From assembly GCA_002841155.1 (NCBI GenBank), contig PHEH01000001.1, forward strand, positions 407,076 through 471,075: a stretch of DNA of 64,000 nucleotides, given 5' to 3'. The notes under the pieces are model-generated. The model was not told where the DNA came from and did no database searches. It saw only the letters and a program-made list of their open reading frames with translations. Shown piece after piece: positions 51,786 through 61,407 of the stretch. The position numbers were made by a program, and so were the translations under genes. The stretch comes from Alphaproteobacteria bacterium HGW-Alphaproteobacteria-18. GTDB taxonomy: Bacteria; Pseudomonadota; Alphaproteobacteria; Caulobacterales; Hyphomonadaceae. Numbering within the stretch: position 1 is the first letter of the stretch; each line of letters starts with the position of its first letter.

Positions 51786-52562
51786 CTATTCCTTGATATC
51801 CTTGCTGGAGGGCTCTTCGCGGTCAGTATTGGTCGGCGCAGACTTGTCTGGCTGGCCGGTTGCTTCTGGCGTCGGCTCCGGCTCAGGCGGGGGTTCCGGC
51901 GCAGGCGGTGGTTCGGGAAGGTTTGGCAGGACACTGACGGAATTGCGGCTACCGTCAAACAGCGCAGGCTCGGTCAAGGTGATGTTGCCGCCTTCCGGGG
52001 CGCTGTTGACGCGGTCAATCTGTGGACCCGGGGTTAGCTCCACGCCATTCCTCAGCCGGCCGATGATCTGTGAGAGCGTCTCCGGCGTCAGATCCTCATA
52101 ATAATCATCATTGATCTGTACCATCGGCGCATTTACGCACGCGCCCAGGCACTCGACCTCTTCCCAGGAGAGGCGCTTGTCATCGGTCACATACATCTGC
52201 TTGCCAATTTCGCGTGTGCAGACTTCTTTCAGGCCTTCTGCGCCACGCAGCTGGCAGGGCGTCGTGCCACAAAGCTGGATGTGGAACTTCCCGACCGGTT
52301 GCAGGCGGAACATCGTGTAGAAGGTCGCCACTTCGTAGACACGAATGTAAGGCATCTCCAGACGGTCAGCGACTTCGCGCATGGCGGGCTCAGACAGCCA
52401 GCCATTATTGTCTTTCTGGGCGAGCCAGAGCATCGGGATGACAGCCGAGCGCTGCTTATCGGCCGGGTATTTCGCCCGCCAGAACGCAACCTTCTCTTCC
52501 GTCTCAGGCTTGAACGAGAAGCTGTCGCCCCCCGCCTCGAGATCAAACCGGCGCAATGCCAT
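51786..52562 (-). CDS. nuoE: NADH-quinone oxidoreductase subunit E with Pro/Glu-rich tail
   Basis: Thioredoxin-fold subunit with the [2Fe-2S] cluster N1a. Ligands are Cys98, Cys103, Cys138 and Cys142 (CGTTPC, CLGAC). The protein has 258 residues against about 166 in E. coli; the excess is a C-terminal extension from about residue 180 with a Pro/Glu repeat stretch at 213-233 and a charged, disordered end. Extended NuoE tails are known in alphaproteobacteria. Its start abuts the stop of the VOC gene. Confidence 0.96.
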   Translation of the reverse strand: MALRRFDLEAGGDSFSFKPETEEKVAFWRAKYPADKQRSAVIPMLWLAQKDNNGWLSEPAMREVADRLEMPYIRVYEVATFYTMFRLQPVGKFHIQLCGTTPCQLRGAEGLKEVCTREIGKQMYVTDDKRLSWEEVECLGACVNAPMVQINDDYYEDLTPETLSQIIGRLRNGVELTPGPQIDRVNSAPEGGNITLTEPALFDGSRNSVSVLPNLPEPPPAPEPPPEPEPTPEATGQPDKSAPTNTDREEPSSKDIKE

Positions 52563-53015
52563 TTACTGCTCCTTCGCAAGCGGGACGGCGACGCGGCCCG
52601 CTTCGTCAATTGGCCAGAACGGATTATGGGCCACTTCCCAGGCATTCCCCTCAGGGTCTGTGAAATAGCCGGAGTATCCGCCCCAGTATGTCTTGTGTGG
52701 CGGCTTGGAAATCTGCGCGCCCGCGCGCCCCAGCCTGCTGAAAATCTCGTCCACTTCATCCGTGGACCGCGCATTGAACGCCAGTGCGAAGCCCTTGAAG
52801 GCGCCCTTGCGATCATCTGCAACGCCAGCGTCTGCCGCGAGCTTTGTCTCGTCCCAGAGACCGATCACCATGCCACCGGCATTGAAGAAGGCCACCTCGC
52901 CTTTGACGCCGCGATCTTCAAAGCCCAGAACATCCGTGTAAAAACGGATCATCCCAGCGAGGTCGCGGACCCCGACGGTGATGACCGATACACGCTGTTC
53001 CGGAAAAACGCCCAT
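52563..53015 (-). CDS. VOC-family (glyoxalase/bleomycin resistance-like) protein inside the nuo operon
   Basis: 150 residues with the vicinal oxygen chelate fold. First module: VSVITVGVRDLAGMIRFYTDVLGFEDRG; second: the SGYFTDPEGNAWEVAHNPFW segment with the usual Glu. The N-terminal metal His is not evident (the strand reads SVITVGV), so a standard glyoxalase I site looks incomplete. No substrate can be inferred. The start shares one base with the upstream SnoaL-like gene stop (TGATG), and nuoE begins immediately after its stop, so it is translated within the nuo chain. Confidence 0.85.
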   Translation of the reverse strand: MGVFPEQRVSVITVGVRDLAGMIRFYTDVLGFEDRGVKGEVAFFNAGGMVIGLWDETKLAADAGVADDRKGAFKGFALAFNARSTDEVDEIFSRLGRAGAQISKPPHKTYWGGYSGYFTDPEGNAWEVAHNPFWPIDEAGRVAVPLAKEQ

Positions 53016-53362
53016 CAGGCCGCCCCTGCCCTCGCAAAATCGACGCGGGCGATCTTGCCACCGCGGATCGTGTAGATGGCAGCGACTTCAAATGTTTCGC
53101 CACCCGGTGAGCGCTCCACGGCTTCGTGGTCGATCACGGTAGTGCCGAGATCAATCCGGTTGACCAGCTTCGCCCGGTTCTGCGGAAACTGCGCGAACAG
53201 GTCTTCATGGCGCTTGCGGATGGCGTCCAGACCCTTCTGGTTCACGCCGCCATTCAGGGTCGCCAGTTCTGCGTCGTCTGCGTAGCAAGCGAGGAAGGCG
53301 ACGATGTCCTGCGCATTATACGCGTCGAGCTGGCGCTGGATGAGATCGAAGGAGGCACTCAC
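53015..53362 (-). CDS. SnoaL/NTF2-like protein inside the nuo operon
   Basis: 115 residues of the NTF2-like cone fold, with the N-terminal helix [29 protein letters not shown] and the closing strands [16 protein letters not shown]. This matches the nuclear transport factor 2/SnoaL-like domain often annotated as steroid delta-isomerase family. No catalytic Asp/His set can be assigned with confidence. The ATG overlaps the nuoD stop (4 nt) and its stop overlaps the VOC gene, so it is coupled to complex I translation. Function unknown. Confidence 0.85.
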   Translation of the reverse strand: MSASFDLIQRQLDAYNAQDIVAFLACYADDAELATLNGGVNQKGLDAIRKRHEDLFAQFPQNRAKLVNRIDLGTTVIDHEAVERSPGGETFEVAAIYTIRGGKIARVDFARAGAA

Positions 53363-54564
53363 CGGTCGATCTCCCCGAACACGATGTCGAGTGTTCCGAG
53401 CACCGCCGAAACGTCGGCCAGCTGGAGGCCCTTGCAGAGATGGTCCATCGCCTGGAGGTGGGGATAGCCAGGCGCGCGGATCTTGGCGCGGTAGGGACGG
53501 TTTGTACCATCAGCGACGAGATAGACACCGAACTCACCCTTGGGCGCCTCAATGGCGGCGTAGCATTCGCCTTCCGGAACGTGGAAGCCTTCCGTGTACA
53601 GCTTGAAGTGATGGATCAGGGCTTCCATCGAGTTCTTCATGTCTGCGCGGCGGGGCGGAGACAGCTTCGAGCCCGCCAGCAGGACAGGTCCAGGGCCGTC
53701 TTTCGCCATCAGGTCGATGCACTGCAGGATGATCTTCACGGACTCGCGCATCTCGTCCATGCGGCAGACATAGCGATCGTAATTGTCGCCATGGCGGCCG
53801 ACGGGGACCTTGAAGTCGAGTTCGCTGTAGCACTCGTAAGGCTGTGAGCGGCGCAGATCCCAAGCGAGGCCAGAGCCGCGCACCATGACGCCGCTGAAGC
53901 CCCAGTCAAGGATCGTGCGCTGGTCGACAACGCCGATATCGACATTGCGCTGCTTGAAAATGCGGTTCTCTGTGACGAGGCCTTCGATCTGGTCGAGTTT
54001 GCCGGGGAACTGGTCACACCAGGTGGCGATATCGTCGATCAGGCGCTGCGGGAGATCCTGGTGGACACCGCCGGGCCGGAAATAGGCGGCGTGCATGCGG
54101 CTACCCGAGGCGCGTTCGTAAAACACGCAGAGCTTCTCGCGCTCCTCGAAGCACCAGGTGATCGGCGTCAGGGCCCCGACATCCATGACGCCTGTGCCGA
54201 CGTTGAGAAGGTGCGACATGATCCGGCCGATTTCCGAATACATCACACGGATGAGGCTGGCGCGGCGGGGCACTTCGACACCGAGCAGTTTCTCGATGGC
54301 GAGGCACCAAGCATGCTCCTGGTTCATCGGCGAGCAGTAATCAAGCCGGTCGAAATAGGGCATGCCTTGCAGGTAGGTCTTGTATTCCAGCAGCTTTTCC
54401 GTGCCGCGATGCAGAAGACCGATATGGCTGTCCACGCGGGTCACGATCTCGCCGTCGAGATCAAGGATCATGCGGAGCACGCCGTGGGCGGCAGGGTGCT
54501 GGGGCCCGAAGTTCAGCGTGAACTTGCGGTCGTCCATGTCTGCGATGTGTGCGGTGTCGGCCAT
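53359..54564 (-). CDS. nuoD: NADH-quinone oxidoreductase subunit D
   Basis: 49-kDa-type subunit that lines the quinone site with NuoB, 401 residues. Conserved: [24 protein letters not shown] (quinone-site His), [30 protein letters not shown], and the C-terminal DIVFGEIDR. It is separate from NuoC. The start lies 4 nt after the nuoC stop. Confidence 0.97.
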   Translation of the reverse strand: MADTAHIADMDDRKFTLNFGPQHPAAHGVLRMILDLDGEIVTRVDSHIGLLHRGTEKLLEYKTYLQGMPYFDRLDYCSPMNQEHAWCLAIEKLLGVEVPRRASLIRVMYSEIGRIMSHLLNVGTGVMDVGALTPITWCFEEREKLCVFYERASGSRMHAAYFRPGGVHQDLPQRLIDDIATWCDQFPGKLDQIEGLVTENRIFKQRNVDIGVVDQRTILDWGFSGVMVRGSGLAWDLRRSQPYECYSELDFKVPVGRHGDNYDRYVCRMDEMRESVKIILQCIDLMAKDGPGPVLLAGSKLSPPRRADMKNSMEALIHHFKLYTEGFHVPEGECYAAIEAPKGEFGVYLVADGTNRPYRAKIRAPGYPHLQAMDHLCKGLQLADVSAVLGTLDIVFGEIDR

Positions 54565-54568
54565 CTGA

Positions 54569-55189
54569 TCAGCCTTCCTTCGCTTTCTCGTCGCCGGGAA
54601 TGACCGTCGTCATGCCTTCCCAGGGCGAGAGGAAATCGAAATTGCGGTATTCCTGGGCGAGCTTCACGGGCTCGTAGATCACGCGTTTTTCGAGGTCGTC
54701 ATAGCGGACCTCGTAATGCCCGGTCAGGGGGAAATCTTTGCGAAGCGGCCAGCCCTCAAAGCCGTAATCGGTGAGGATGCGGCGAAGGTCCGGGTGGTCT
54801 GCGAACTGGATGCCGTACATATCGAACGCTTCGCGCTCAAACCAGTTGGCGGCCGGCCAGAGTGGCACGCAGCTCGGGACAGCCGTTTCCTCATCGGTGC
54901 GGATGCGCACGCGGATGCGGTGGTTCATGCGCATCGACAGGAGGTGGTAGACGACCTCAAAGCGCTCGGAGCGCTCCGGATAATCTACACCGCACAGATC
55001 GACGAAGCTTTCAAAGTTGCACTGCTGATCATCGCGAAGGAAGCGCAGCAGCGGCACGATATGGTCCCGTTCGGCGAGCAGCGTGAGTTCGCCGACATGG
55101 ATCTGCCAGCTGCGCACGGCATCGGGCATGCGCCCTTCGATATGGGCAGCAAGATCGGTAAGCGCCTGAGTATCCATCATCGTCACCAT
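54569..55189 (-). CDS. nuoC: NADH-quinone oxidoreductase subunit C
   Basis: 30-kDa-type peripheral subunit, 206 residues. Conserved: [72 protein letters not shown]. It shares one base with the nuoB stop (55189). No fusion to NuoD. Confidence 0.96.
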   Translation of the reverse strand: MVTMMDTQALTDLAAHIEGRMPDAVRSWQIHVGELTLLAERDHIVPLLRFLRDDQQCNFESFVDLCGVDYPERSERFEVVYHLLSMRMNHRIRVRIRTDEETAVPSCVPLWPAANWFEREAFDMYGIQFADHPDLRRILTDYGFEGWPLRKDFPLTGHYEVRYDDLEKRVIYEPVKLAQEYRNFDFLSPWEGMTTVIPGDEKAKEG

Positions 55190-55761
55190 CAGCGCTCGAT
55201 TGAGCCTTCGCGGCGGATCTTCTTCTGCAGCTGGAGAAAGCCGTAGACGAGAGCCTCAGCGGTGGGCGGGCAGCCCGGAATGTAGATATCCACAGGAACG
55301 ATCCGGTCGCAGCCGCGAACGACGCTGTAGCTGTAGTGGTAGTAACCCCCGCCATTGGCACAGCTACCCATCGAGATCACGTAGCGCGGCTCCGGCATCT
55401 GATCATAGACCTTGCGGAGCGCAGGCGCCATCTTGTTGGTGAGCGTGCCGGCGACAATCATGACATCCGACTGGCGCGGCGACCCGCGCGGGGCCATGCC
55501 GAAGCGCTCAAGATCGTAGCGCGGGTTACCCGCGTGCATCATCTCAACGGCGCAACAGGCCAGACCGAACGTCATCCACATCAGCGAGCCGGTGCGGGCC
55601 CAGCTGATCAGATCGTCCGCAGCGGCCGTGAAATAGCCTTTGTCAGCCAGCTGATCGGAGAGGCCGGAATAGAACGGGTCGTCATTGCTGGGATTAAACC
55701 CGCCCTCGACCCCTGCCCGGGCGCCGCCCAGCGCATAGGGCTTGTAGGAATTGTCAGCCAT
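55189..55761 (-). CDS. nuoB: NADH-quinone oxidoreductase subunit B
   Basis: Subunit with the terminal cluster N2, 190 residues from the ATG at 55761. Cluster ligands are in [12 protein letters not shown] (the tandem Cys pair), [13 protein letters not shown] and [12 protein letters not shown]. The start shares one base with the nuoA stop (TAATG), which excludes the in-frame start 10 codons upstream. The N-terminal 40 residues are a variable linker. Confidence 0.97.
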   Translation of the reverse strand: MADNSYKPYALGGARAGVEGGFNPSNDDPFYSGLSDQLADKGYFTAAADDLISWARTGSLMWMTFGLACCAVEMMHAGNPRYDLERFGMAPRGSPRQSDVMIVAGTLTNKMAPALRKVYDQMPEPRYVISMGSCANGGGYYHYSYSVVRGCDRIVPVDIYIPGCPPTAEALVYGFLQLQKKIRREGSIER

Positions 55762-56135
55762 TATTCCCACTCCAGCGCGCCGCGGCGCCACTCATAGATG
55801 AATCCGACTGTCAGAACGCCCAGGAAGCCGATCATGGACCAGAAGCCCAGAACACCGATTTCACCAAGACTGACCGCCCAAGGGAACAGGAAGGCGACTT
55901 CAAGGTCAAAGATGATGAACAGGATGGCGACGAGATAGAATCGCACATCGAACTTCATGCGCGCATCATCAAAGGCGGGGAAACCGCACTCATAAGCCGA
56001 ATTCTTCTCAGGGTCCGGCCGAGATGGCGCCAGGATCACAGATCCGAAGACGAAGAGACATGAAATGACCGCACCAATCACCAGGAAAATGATGACTGGC
56101 AGATAGTCGAGGGCAAGCCGTTCAACTTCCGTCAT
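55761..56135 (-). CDS. nuoA: NADH-quinone oxidoreductase subunit A
   Basis: Small membrane subunit, 124 residues from 56135, three membrane segments. Conserved: [39 protein letters not shown] (landmark ECGFPAF and [11 protein letters not shown]). An open reading frame extends 39 codons upstream but shows no family similarity. It is the first gene of the nuo operon. Confidence 0.96.
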   Translation of the reverse strand: MTEVERLALDYLPVIIFLVIGAVISCLFVFGSVILAPSRPDPEKNSAYECGFPAFDDARMKFDVRFYLVAILFIIFDLEVAFLFPWAVSLGEIGVLGFWSMIGFLGVLTVGFIYEWRRGALEWE

Positions 56136-56303
56136 AGCGCATTTGCTCCCATTGCGTTGCCGCCCGATTAGGACGGTTTCCCGCCCGGCGCAACTGACGC
56201 TCATCTGTAATCGCAGCGCCTCGCAGTATATCCTGCTGAAACGCAATTTCACGGGTCACCAACTGCGGCTGTCGGTCACGGAGTGCGCAGGAAGTCCCTG
56301 TAT
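56136..56303 (-). promoter_or_regulatory. Leader/promoter region of the nuo operon
   Basis: 168 bp between glk and nuoA with no gene. On the minus strand a TATACT hexamer (about 56226-56231) could be a -10 element, but I find no convincing -35 at 16-18 nt. A small dyad TGAAA-N5-TTTCA lies at 56237-56251, just upstream of it. The region is presumed to hold the nuo promoter because glk ends before it. Confidence 0.35.
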
Positions 56304-56320
56304 TTGCGAACAATTCGCAA
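56304..56320 (-). other. Perfect inverted repeat abutting the glk stop codon
   Basis: TTGCGAA and TTCGCAA form a 7-bp stem with a 3-nt loop directly after the glk stop. There is no U-tract (ATACAGG follows), so it is at best a weak or Rho-assisted 3' hairpin; it could also be an operator for nuo. Confidence 0.35.
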
Positions 56321-57286
56321 CTAGATTCGGGAAAGCTGCTCGAAATACACCGCCGCGCCGATCAGAGGCGCAGCGGCATCCCGCATGAGCCATACCGGAC
56401 AGTCCTCAAGGTAGCCGCTCATTGGTCCTCGCGCGACGAATCTCTGCCTGGCAACCGGCGTTTTCAGGAACTCAGAGAGACGCTCACTCACGCCGCCCGC
56501 AAGCACCACCCCACCTCGCGCACCATTGGCCAGAACGAGGTCTCCTGCTGCGCCCATTACAGCCAGCGCCCGCACTTCAATGAGGGCGCGGAACATCTCG
56601 TCGCCCTCATCCGCGCGCAAACGCATGTCTTCCGGGGACAAATCGAGACACTCCCGGCCATATATCTCACAGAAAGCCCGGTGAACCTCCTCAAGTCCGC
56701 TACCGGAAGCCACGAGTTCGTTCGACACATAGCCATAGTCGCGCGCCAGCAGCCGCGTCAGTTCAAATTCAACCGCCGTGCGGGGCGCGTAGGCCATATG
56801 CCCGCCCTCCCCCGATAACACCTGCCATTGCCCGTCTGGCCCGGAAAACAGCGTCGCCACACCAAAGCCTGTGCCGGGGCCCGTCACCAGGACAGGCGCT
56901 CCCGCCTCTGGTGTACCCGGGAAGATTACATCAAAAGATGAGACGGCATATTCTGGCACGGAACGGGCCATCGCGTGGAAATCATTGATGAGGCGCACGT
57001 CCTCGAAGCCGAATTGCGCTTTCACAGCCGCCGAAGAGACATGCCATTTGCGATTGGTCAGGGTGACTTCCTGATTCTTTATGGGGCCGGCGAGCGCGAA
57101 ACAGGCTGCCCTTGGGCGCGCGCCCGTCTGATCCAGATAGGATCGCAGGACATCGTCGAACGAATCATACGCATCGCCCGGATATTTCTGAAAATCCGAG
57201 ATTGTCAGCACGCCATCCCGGCGCGCCGCCAGGGCGAAACGCACATTCGTTCCGCCGACATCGCCGACAAGGACGGGCCCTTCCAT
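56321..57286 (-). CDS. glk: Glucokinase
   Basis: ATP-dependent glucokinase of the proteobacterial Glk family, 321 residues. It has the phosphate-binding LVGDVGGTNVRFAL at the N-terminus, the substrate segment RLINDFHAMARSVP with the catalytic Asp, GPGTGFGVA, GEGGHMAYAP, and GGVVLAGGVSERL. It makes glucose 6-phosphate for the zwf-pgl-edd genes of the same operon and starts 3 nt after the edd stop. Confidence 0.96.
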   Translation of the reverse strand: MEGPVLVGDVGGTNVRFALAARRDGVLTISDFQKYPGDAYDSFDDVLRSYLDQTGARPRAACFALAGPIKNQEVTLTNRKWHVSSAAVKAQFGFEDVRLINDFHAMARSVPEYAVSSFDVIFPGTPEAGAPVLVTGPGTGFGVATLFSGPDGQWQVLSGEGGHMAYAPRTAVEFELTRLLARDYGYVSNELVASGSGLEEVHRAFCEIYGRECLDLSPEDMRLRADEGDEMFRALIEVRALAVMGAAGDLVLANGARGGVVLAGGVSERLSEFLKTPVARQRFVARGPMSGYLEDCPVWLMRDAAAPLIGAAVYFEQLSRI

Positions 57287-57289
57287 CCC

Positions 57290-59122
57290 TCAGTTCTCCC
57301 GGTCGAGGAAGCGGAACGGGCTGGCACCGCAATCGGCTGTGCTGGCGAATTGGCGGAAGAGGTCAAACATTTCCCGGCCGAGCCCCATTGCGGGTCTGTT
57401 GGGCCGGAACTCTGCGGGCGCCCGCGCTGCAAATTCGGCAGGGTCCACCTTCAGTTCAAGACGGCCCGCCTCCCCGTCCACACGGATGATGTCGCCATCC
57501 TGCACCCGCGCGATGGGGCCGCCGCGCGCCGCTTCGGGCGCGACATGGATAGCCGCCGTGATCTTGCCGCTGGCGCCGGACATGCGCCCATCGGTGACCA
57601 ACGCGACTTTATGGCCGCGATCCTGAAGCACGCCAAGGACCGGGGAAAGCCCATGCAATTCCGGCATGCCGTTGGCAGCGGGCCCCTGAAAGCGCACGAC
57701 CGCAACAAAATCCCGGTCGAGACGGCCCGCATCGAAAGCTTCGCGTAAAGCCTCCTGCGTGTCGAAAACAATGGCGGGCGCCTCGACGATCCGGTTTTCC
57801 GGCTTGACGGCCGACACCTTGGAAACACCCCGTCCGAGCGGGCCATCCATCAGCCGCAAGCCGCCATCAGCCGAGAACGGATCGCTCGCCGGGCGCAGGA
57901 CGTCGAGATCGCCGCTGATTTCGGGCGCGGGCCGCCACGCAACCGCGCCATCTTTCAGGAATGGCTCCTGACTGTAGCCCGCAATTGTGCCGGAAACGGC
58001 CCGCGCATCGCCCTGCATCAGCCCGGCGCTCAGAAGTTCCCGGACCAGAAACCCCATACCGCCTGCCGCATGGAAGTGGTTCACGTCCGCCCCGCCATTG
58101 GGATAGATCCGGGCGAGCAGCGGCGTAACGTGCGAAATGTCGGCGAAATCTTCGAGCGTGACCTCAAGGCCCGCTGCGGCCGCCATGGCGGGGATATGCA
58201 AGGCATGGTTGGTTGATCCGCCCGTTGCCATCAAGCCAACGATCGCGTTGACGATGGAGCGGGCGTCGATCATTTCGCCCACGGGCCGATAGTCATGCCC
58301 CTGCGCGGTGATCGCGGCGGCGCGCTGGGTGGCGGCGCGGGTGAGCGCGGCCCGCAAGGGCGTGCCCGGATTTGTGAAGGCCGCGCCGGGAAGATGCAGG
58401 CCCATCACCTCCATCATCATCTGGTTGGAGTTTGCCGTGCCATAGAATGTGCAGGTGCCCGGCGAGTGGTAGCTTTCTGCTTCAGCTTTCAGCAGAGCGC
58501 TACGGTCTACCTTGCCTTCGGCGAATAGTTGCCGGATACGGACTTTTTCGGGATTGGGAAGCCCCGAGGGCATCGGCCCGGCAGGAACGAAGATCGAGGG
58601 AAGCCAGCCAAAGCGCAGGGCGGCGATCACGAGGCCCGGTACGATCTTGTCGCACACGCCCAGATGCAGCGCCGCATCAAACGAGTCGTGCGACAGGCCA
58701 ATGGCCGAAGCCATGGCGATGATGTCCCGCGAAAACAGCGAGAGCTCCATCCCCTCCTGCCCTTGCGTGACGCCGTCGCACATGGCCGGCACGCCGCCCG
58801 CCACCTGCGCCACCGCGTTCACCTCGCGCGCCGCCTCGCGGATGATCTGCGGATAGCTTTCGAAGGGCGCATGGGCCGAGAGCATGTCGTTATAGGAGGT
58901 GATGATGCCGATGACCGGCCAGCCCGCGCCGAGGATCTGGGATTTCTCGATGATCGCACAACCGGCAGAAGCGTGCGCAATATTGCCTTCATGCAGCCGC
59001 GTGCGGGCATAGGTTTTCGGCCTGCGTGCGCGGATCATTTCAAGATAGGCGGCGCGCGGCTCTTTCGAGCGCGCCTCAATGCGGCGCGTGACGTCTTCGA
59101 TGACCGGATGAATCAGATTCAT
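57290..59122 (-). CDS. edd: Phosphogluconate dehydratase
   Basis: Iron-sulfur dehydratase of the Entner-Doudoroff pathway that converts 6-phosphogluconate to KDPG, 610 residues. The IlvD/Edd signature [24 protein letters not shown] has a cluster Cys, further signatures are [25 protein letters not shown] and [24 protein letters not shown]. The first of these separates it from IlvD. It is between pgl and glk with 3-nt gaps. The aldolase gene eda is not in the window. Confidence 0.96.
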   Translation of the reverse strand: MNLIHPVIEDVTRRIEARSKEPRAAYLEMIRARRPKTYARTRLHEGNIAHASAGCAIIEKSQILGAGWPVIGIITSYNDMLSAHAPFESYPQIIREAAREVNAVAQVAGGVPAMCDGVTQGQEGMELSLFSRDIIAMASAIGLSHDSFDAALHLGVCDKIVPGLVIAALRFGWLPSIFVPAGPMPSGLPNPEKVRIRQLFAEGKVDRSALLKAEAESYHSPGTCTFYGTANSNQMMMEVMGLHLPGAAFTNPGTPLRAALTRAATQRAAAITAQGHDYRPVGEMIDARSIVNAIVGLMATGGSTNHALHIPAMAAAAGLEVTLEDFADISHVTPLLARIYPNGGADVNHFHAAGGMGFLVRELLSAGLMQGDARAVSGTIAGYSQEPFLKDGAVAWRPAPEISGDLDVLRPASDPFSADGGLRLMDGPLGRGVSKVSAVKPENRIVEAPAIVFDTQEALREAFDAGRLDRDFVAVVRFQGPAANGMPELHGLSPVLGVLQDRGHKVALVTDGRMSGASGKITAAIHVAPEAARGGPIARVQDGDIIRVDGEAGRLELKVDPAEFAARAPAEFRPNRPAMGLGREMFDLFRQFASTADCGASPFRFLDREN

Positions 59123-59125
59123 GGC

Positions 59126-59836
59126 TTACGGCGCCCAGATGATGGAGAGGCGGTTGCCCAGCCCCTCGATGGCCCGGCGCACCGGAAACTGTTTCTCGTC
59201 GCCCTTGAGTGATTGTTCGAGGGCGGAACGCTTGTCTTCGCCAAACATCAAGAGAATGGCGGAGGCGGCATTGCAGATGGGCTGGGCGGTCAAAGTCATG
59301 CGCTGGTGAAACTCGCCAGAGACAGGTGTGTTGCCGGCATCAACAGCCGAAATCACAGCGCCATCTTTGGGATACAGGGCCTGCTCAAGTCCAATGGATC
59401 CTGGATACCAGCTTGCAGTATGCGCGTCAGGACCAATGCCGAGAAGAACACAGGAAATCGGTGCCAGGTGCGGGGCGTAGGCGGCGGCCCGGTCCGCAAC
59501 CGCGCTGGCAGGATCTGCCGCATCGGTCTTCATGGGAATAAACTGCGCGGCCGCAGCCGGCCCCTTCAAAAGCTTGTCCCGAACACCCTTTTCGTTTGAG
59601 CCCGGATGATCTGGCGCCACCCAGCGCTCGTCCACAAGCCCGACCGTGACACTGCTCCAGTCGATCGCTTCCTGCGACAGCAGACTGAGCATTCGGGCGG
59701 GCGATGTCCCGCCCGAGACCATGAAACTGGCATGCCCGTATTTCGCAAGCGCACGGGAAATATGAAGGGATGCAAGTTCTGCGGCAAGGGCGGAGGCTGC
59801 CTCACGGTCATCGAGAACGATCAGTCGAGATTCCAT
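59126..59836 (-). CDS. pgl: 6-phosphogluconolactonase
   Basis: Hydrolyses 6-phosphogluconolactone to 6-phosphogluconate, 236 residues from 59836. It belongs to the SOL/DevB family: MVSGGTSPARMLSLLSQ, VTVGLVDERWVAPDHPGSNEKGVRDKLL and LLGIGPDAHTASWYPGS. The start is 4 nt after the zwf stop; a longer in-frame reading overlaps zwf by 30 nt. Confidence 0.95.
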   Translation of the reverse strand: MESRLIVLDDREAASALAAELASLHISRALAKYGHASFMVSGGTSPARMLSLLSQEAIDWSSVTVGLVDERWVAPDHPGSNEKGVRDKLLKGPAAAAQFIPMKTDAADPASAVADRAAAYAPHLAPISCVLLGIGPDAHTASWYPGSIGLEQALYPKDGAVISAVDAGNTPVSGEFHQRMTLTAQPICNAASAILLMFGEDKRSALEQSLKGDEKQFPVRRAIEGLGNRLSIIWAP

Positions 59837-59840
59837 TGCT

Positions 59841-61310
59841 TCAGCTTTCTTTCCACCAACTACGGTTGTCACGGTCCATCAGCATCGCTGCCGACATCGG
59901 GCCATCAGAGCCCGCCGGGTAGGCCTCGGGTTGATACCCACTTGTGTCCCATGCCTCGATCAGGCCATCAACCCAGCGCCAGGCCGCCTCGACCTCATCG
60001 CGGCGCATGAAGAGCGAAAGGTTACCGCGCACAACATCCATCAGCAGGCGTTCATAGGCGTCTGGATAGCGCAGCGTGAAACTTTCCGCATAGGAGAGGT
60101 TCAGCGGCAGGGATTTGACGCGCAGGCCACCTGGTCCCGGCTCCTTGATCTGCACATAGAGGCGAACGGCTTCATCCGGCTGCAGACGGATCACGAGCTT
60201 GTTCACATTGCCCGATTGTTCGCCGAACAGATTGTGCGGGGCTTCCTTGAACTGGATCACGATATCTGAATGGCGCGACGACATGCGCTTGCCTGTGCGC
60301 AGATAGAACGGCACCCCTGTCCAGCGCCAGTTATTGATCTCGGCCTTGATGGCCACGAAGGTCTCGGTCTTGCTGCCCTTGGTTTCGGAGAGTTCCTCAA
60401 CATAGCCTTTCACCGGCTTTCCGGCATGCATGCCGGCAGCGTACTGACCGCGCACGGTGAGGCGCTTGGCATCTGGCGCGGCAACTGATTTCAGCGCCTT
60501 CAGAACCTTGATCTTCTCGGTGCGGATGTCGTCATCATCCATATCATTGGGCGGCTCCATCGCGGTCAGACACAGCAATTGCAGCAAGTGGTTCTGAACC
60601 ATGTCGCGCAGCGCGCCGGAGCGATCATAATAGTCCGCCCGCCCTTCCAGGCCGAGATCCTCAGCGACGGTGATCTGGACGTGATCAATATAATTCTGCG
60701 ACCAGAGCGGCTCGAACAGAATATTGGCAAAGCGCAGGACCATCAGGTTCTGCACGGTTTCCTTGCCGAGATAGTGATCGATCCGGAACACCTGCCGCTC
60801 GGTGAAGACTTCGCCCACGCCATCATTGATCGCCTGAGCAGAGGCAAGGTCTGTCCCGATGGGTTTTTCCAGCACGACCCGGCACATACTGTCCACCAAC
60901 CCGGCCTTACCGAGCGCGCGGGAAATATCGACATACAGGTGAGGTGACGTTGCCAGATAGAAGATCAGGGGACGGCCATCCTCCGCCTTGAGCCTCTTCT
61001 TGAGACCTTCCCAATTCCCATCGGGATCGGTGGCATCAATGGGAACATAGTGGAGGATCTGCTGGAACTTCTCCCAGGCGTTTGCGTCCCAGGATTTGCC
61101 AGACGCTTTCTCACAGGCCTCCCGGGCGAGTTGCCGATAGGCCGGCGTGTCCATATCGGAGCGCGCCGTGCCGACGATGCTCGAATTTTCCGGGATCTGG
61201 CCATCGACCCAGCGGTGATAGAGCGCAGGCAGCAGCTTTCGGCGGGACAGATCGCCCGTGCCGCCAAAGATGATGATGTCGAAGGCTTCAACAGGAACGA
61301 ACTTGGCCAC
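59841..61310 (-). CDS. zwf: Glucose-6-phosphate 1-dehydrogenase
   Basis: Oxidises glucose 6-phosphate to the lactone with NADP+ (or NAD+), 489 residues. The coenzyme motif is FGGTGDLSRRKLLPALYHR and the active-site motif RIDHYLGKETVQN. Start choice: GTG at 61310 has AAAGGA 10 nt upstream; a GTG three codons earlier touches that site and seems too close. It heads the zwf-pgl-edd-glk chain, and a palindrome at 61389-61407 is a candidate operator. Confidence 0.95.
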   Translation of the reverse strand: MAKFVPVEAFDIIIFGGTGDLSRRKLLPALYHRWVDGQIPENSSIVGTARSDMDTPAYRQLAREACEKASGKSWDANAWEKFQQILHYVPIDATDPDGNWEGLKKRLKAEDGRPLIFYLATSPHLYVDISRALGKAGLVDSMCRVVLEKPIGTDLASAQAINDGVGEVFTERQVFRIDHYLGKETVQNLMVLRFANILFEPLWSQNYIDHVQITVAEDLGLEGRADYYDRSGALRDMVQNHLLQLLCLTAMEPPNDMDDDDIRTEKIKVLKALKSVAAPDAKRLTVRGQYAAGMHAGKPVKGYVEELSETKGSKTETFVAIKAEINNWRWTGVPFYLRTGKRMSSRHSDIVIQFKEAPHNLFGEQSGNVNKLVIRLQPDEAVRLYVQIKEPGPGGLRVKSLPLNLSYAESFTLRYPDAYERLLMDVVRGNLSLFMRRDEVEAAWRWVDGLIEAWDTSGYQPEAYPAGSDGPMSAAMLMDRDNRSWWKES

Positions 61311-61388
61311 CGGGGGCACTTCCTTTCTGAGGGTATGCTTCGGACAATGCCGAAGCGATTTCAGGCCTTATATGCGGCTTCGGGCAAA

Positions 61389-61407
61389 AATGACAACGTT
61401 AGTCATT
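61389..61407 (-). promoter_or_regulatory. Candidate LacI-type operator upstream of zwf, overlapping the alpha-glucosidase stop
   Basis: AATGACAACGTTAGTCATT has arms AATGAC and GTCATT that are exact inverted repeats around a 7-nt centre containing AACGTT. A CG-centred palindrome of this size is typical of LacI-family operators. It is 78 nt before the zwf start and covers the stop codon of the upstream gene. The regulator is not in the window. Confidence 0.5.

Noticed and set aside
52563..53362. The SnoaL/VOC pair as a toxin resistance or antibiotic-modification module
   Set aside because: Both folds occur in many unrelated functions, key metal or catalytic residues are not evident, and the complex I context does not support resistance.
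56226..56231. TATACT as the -10 element of the nuo promoter
   Set aside because: No acceptable -35 hexamer at 16-18 nt; kept only as a note in the leader region.
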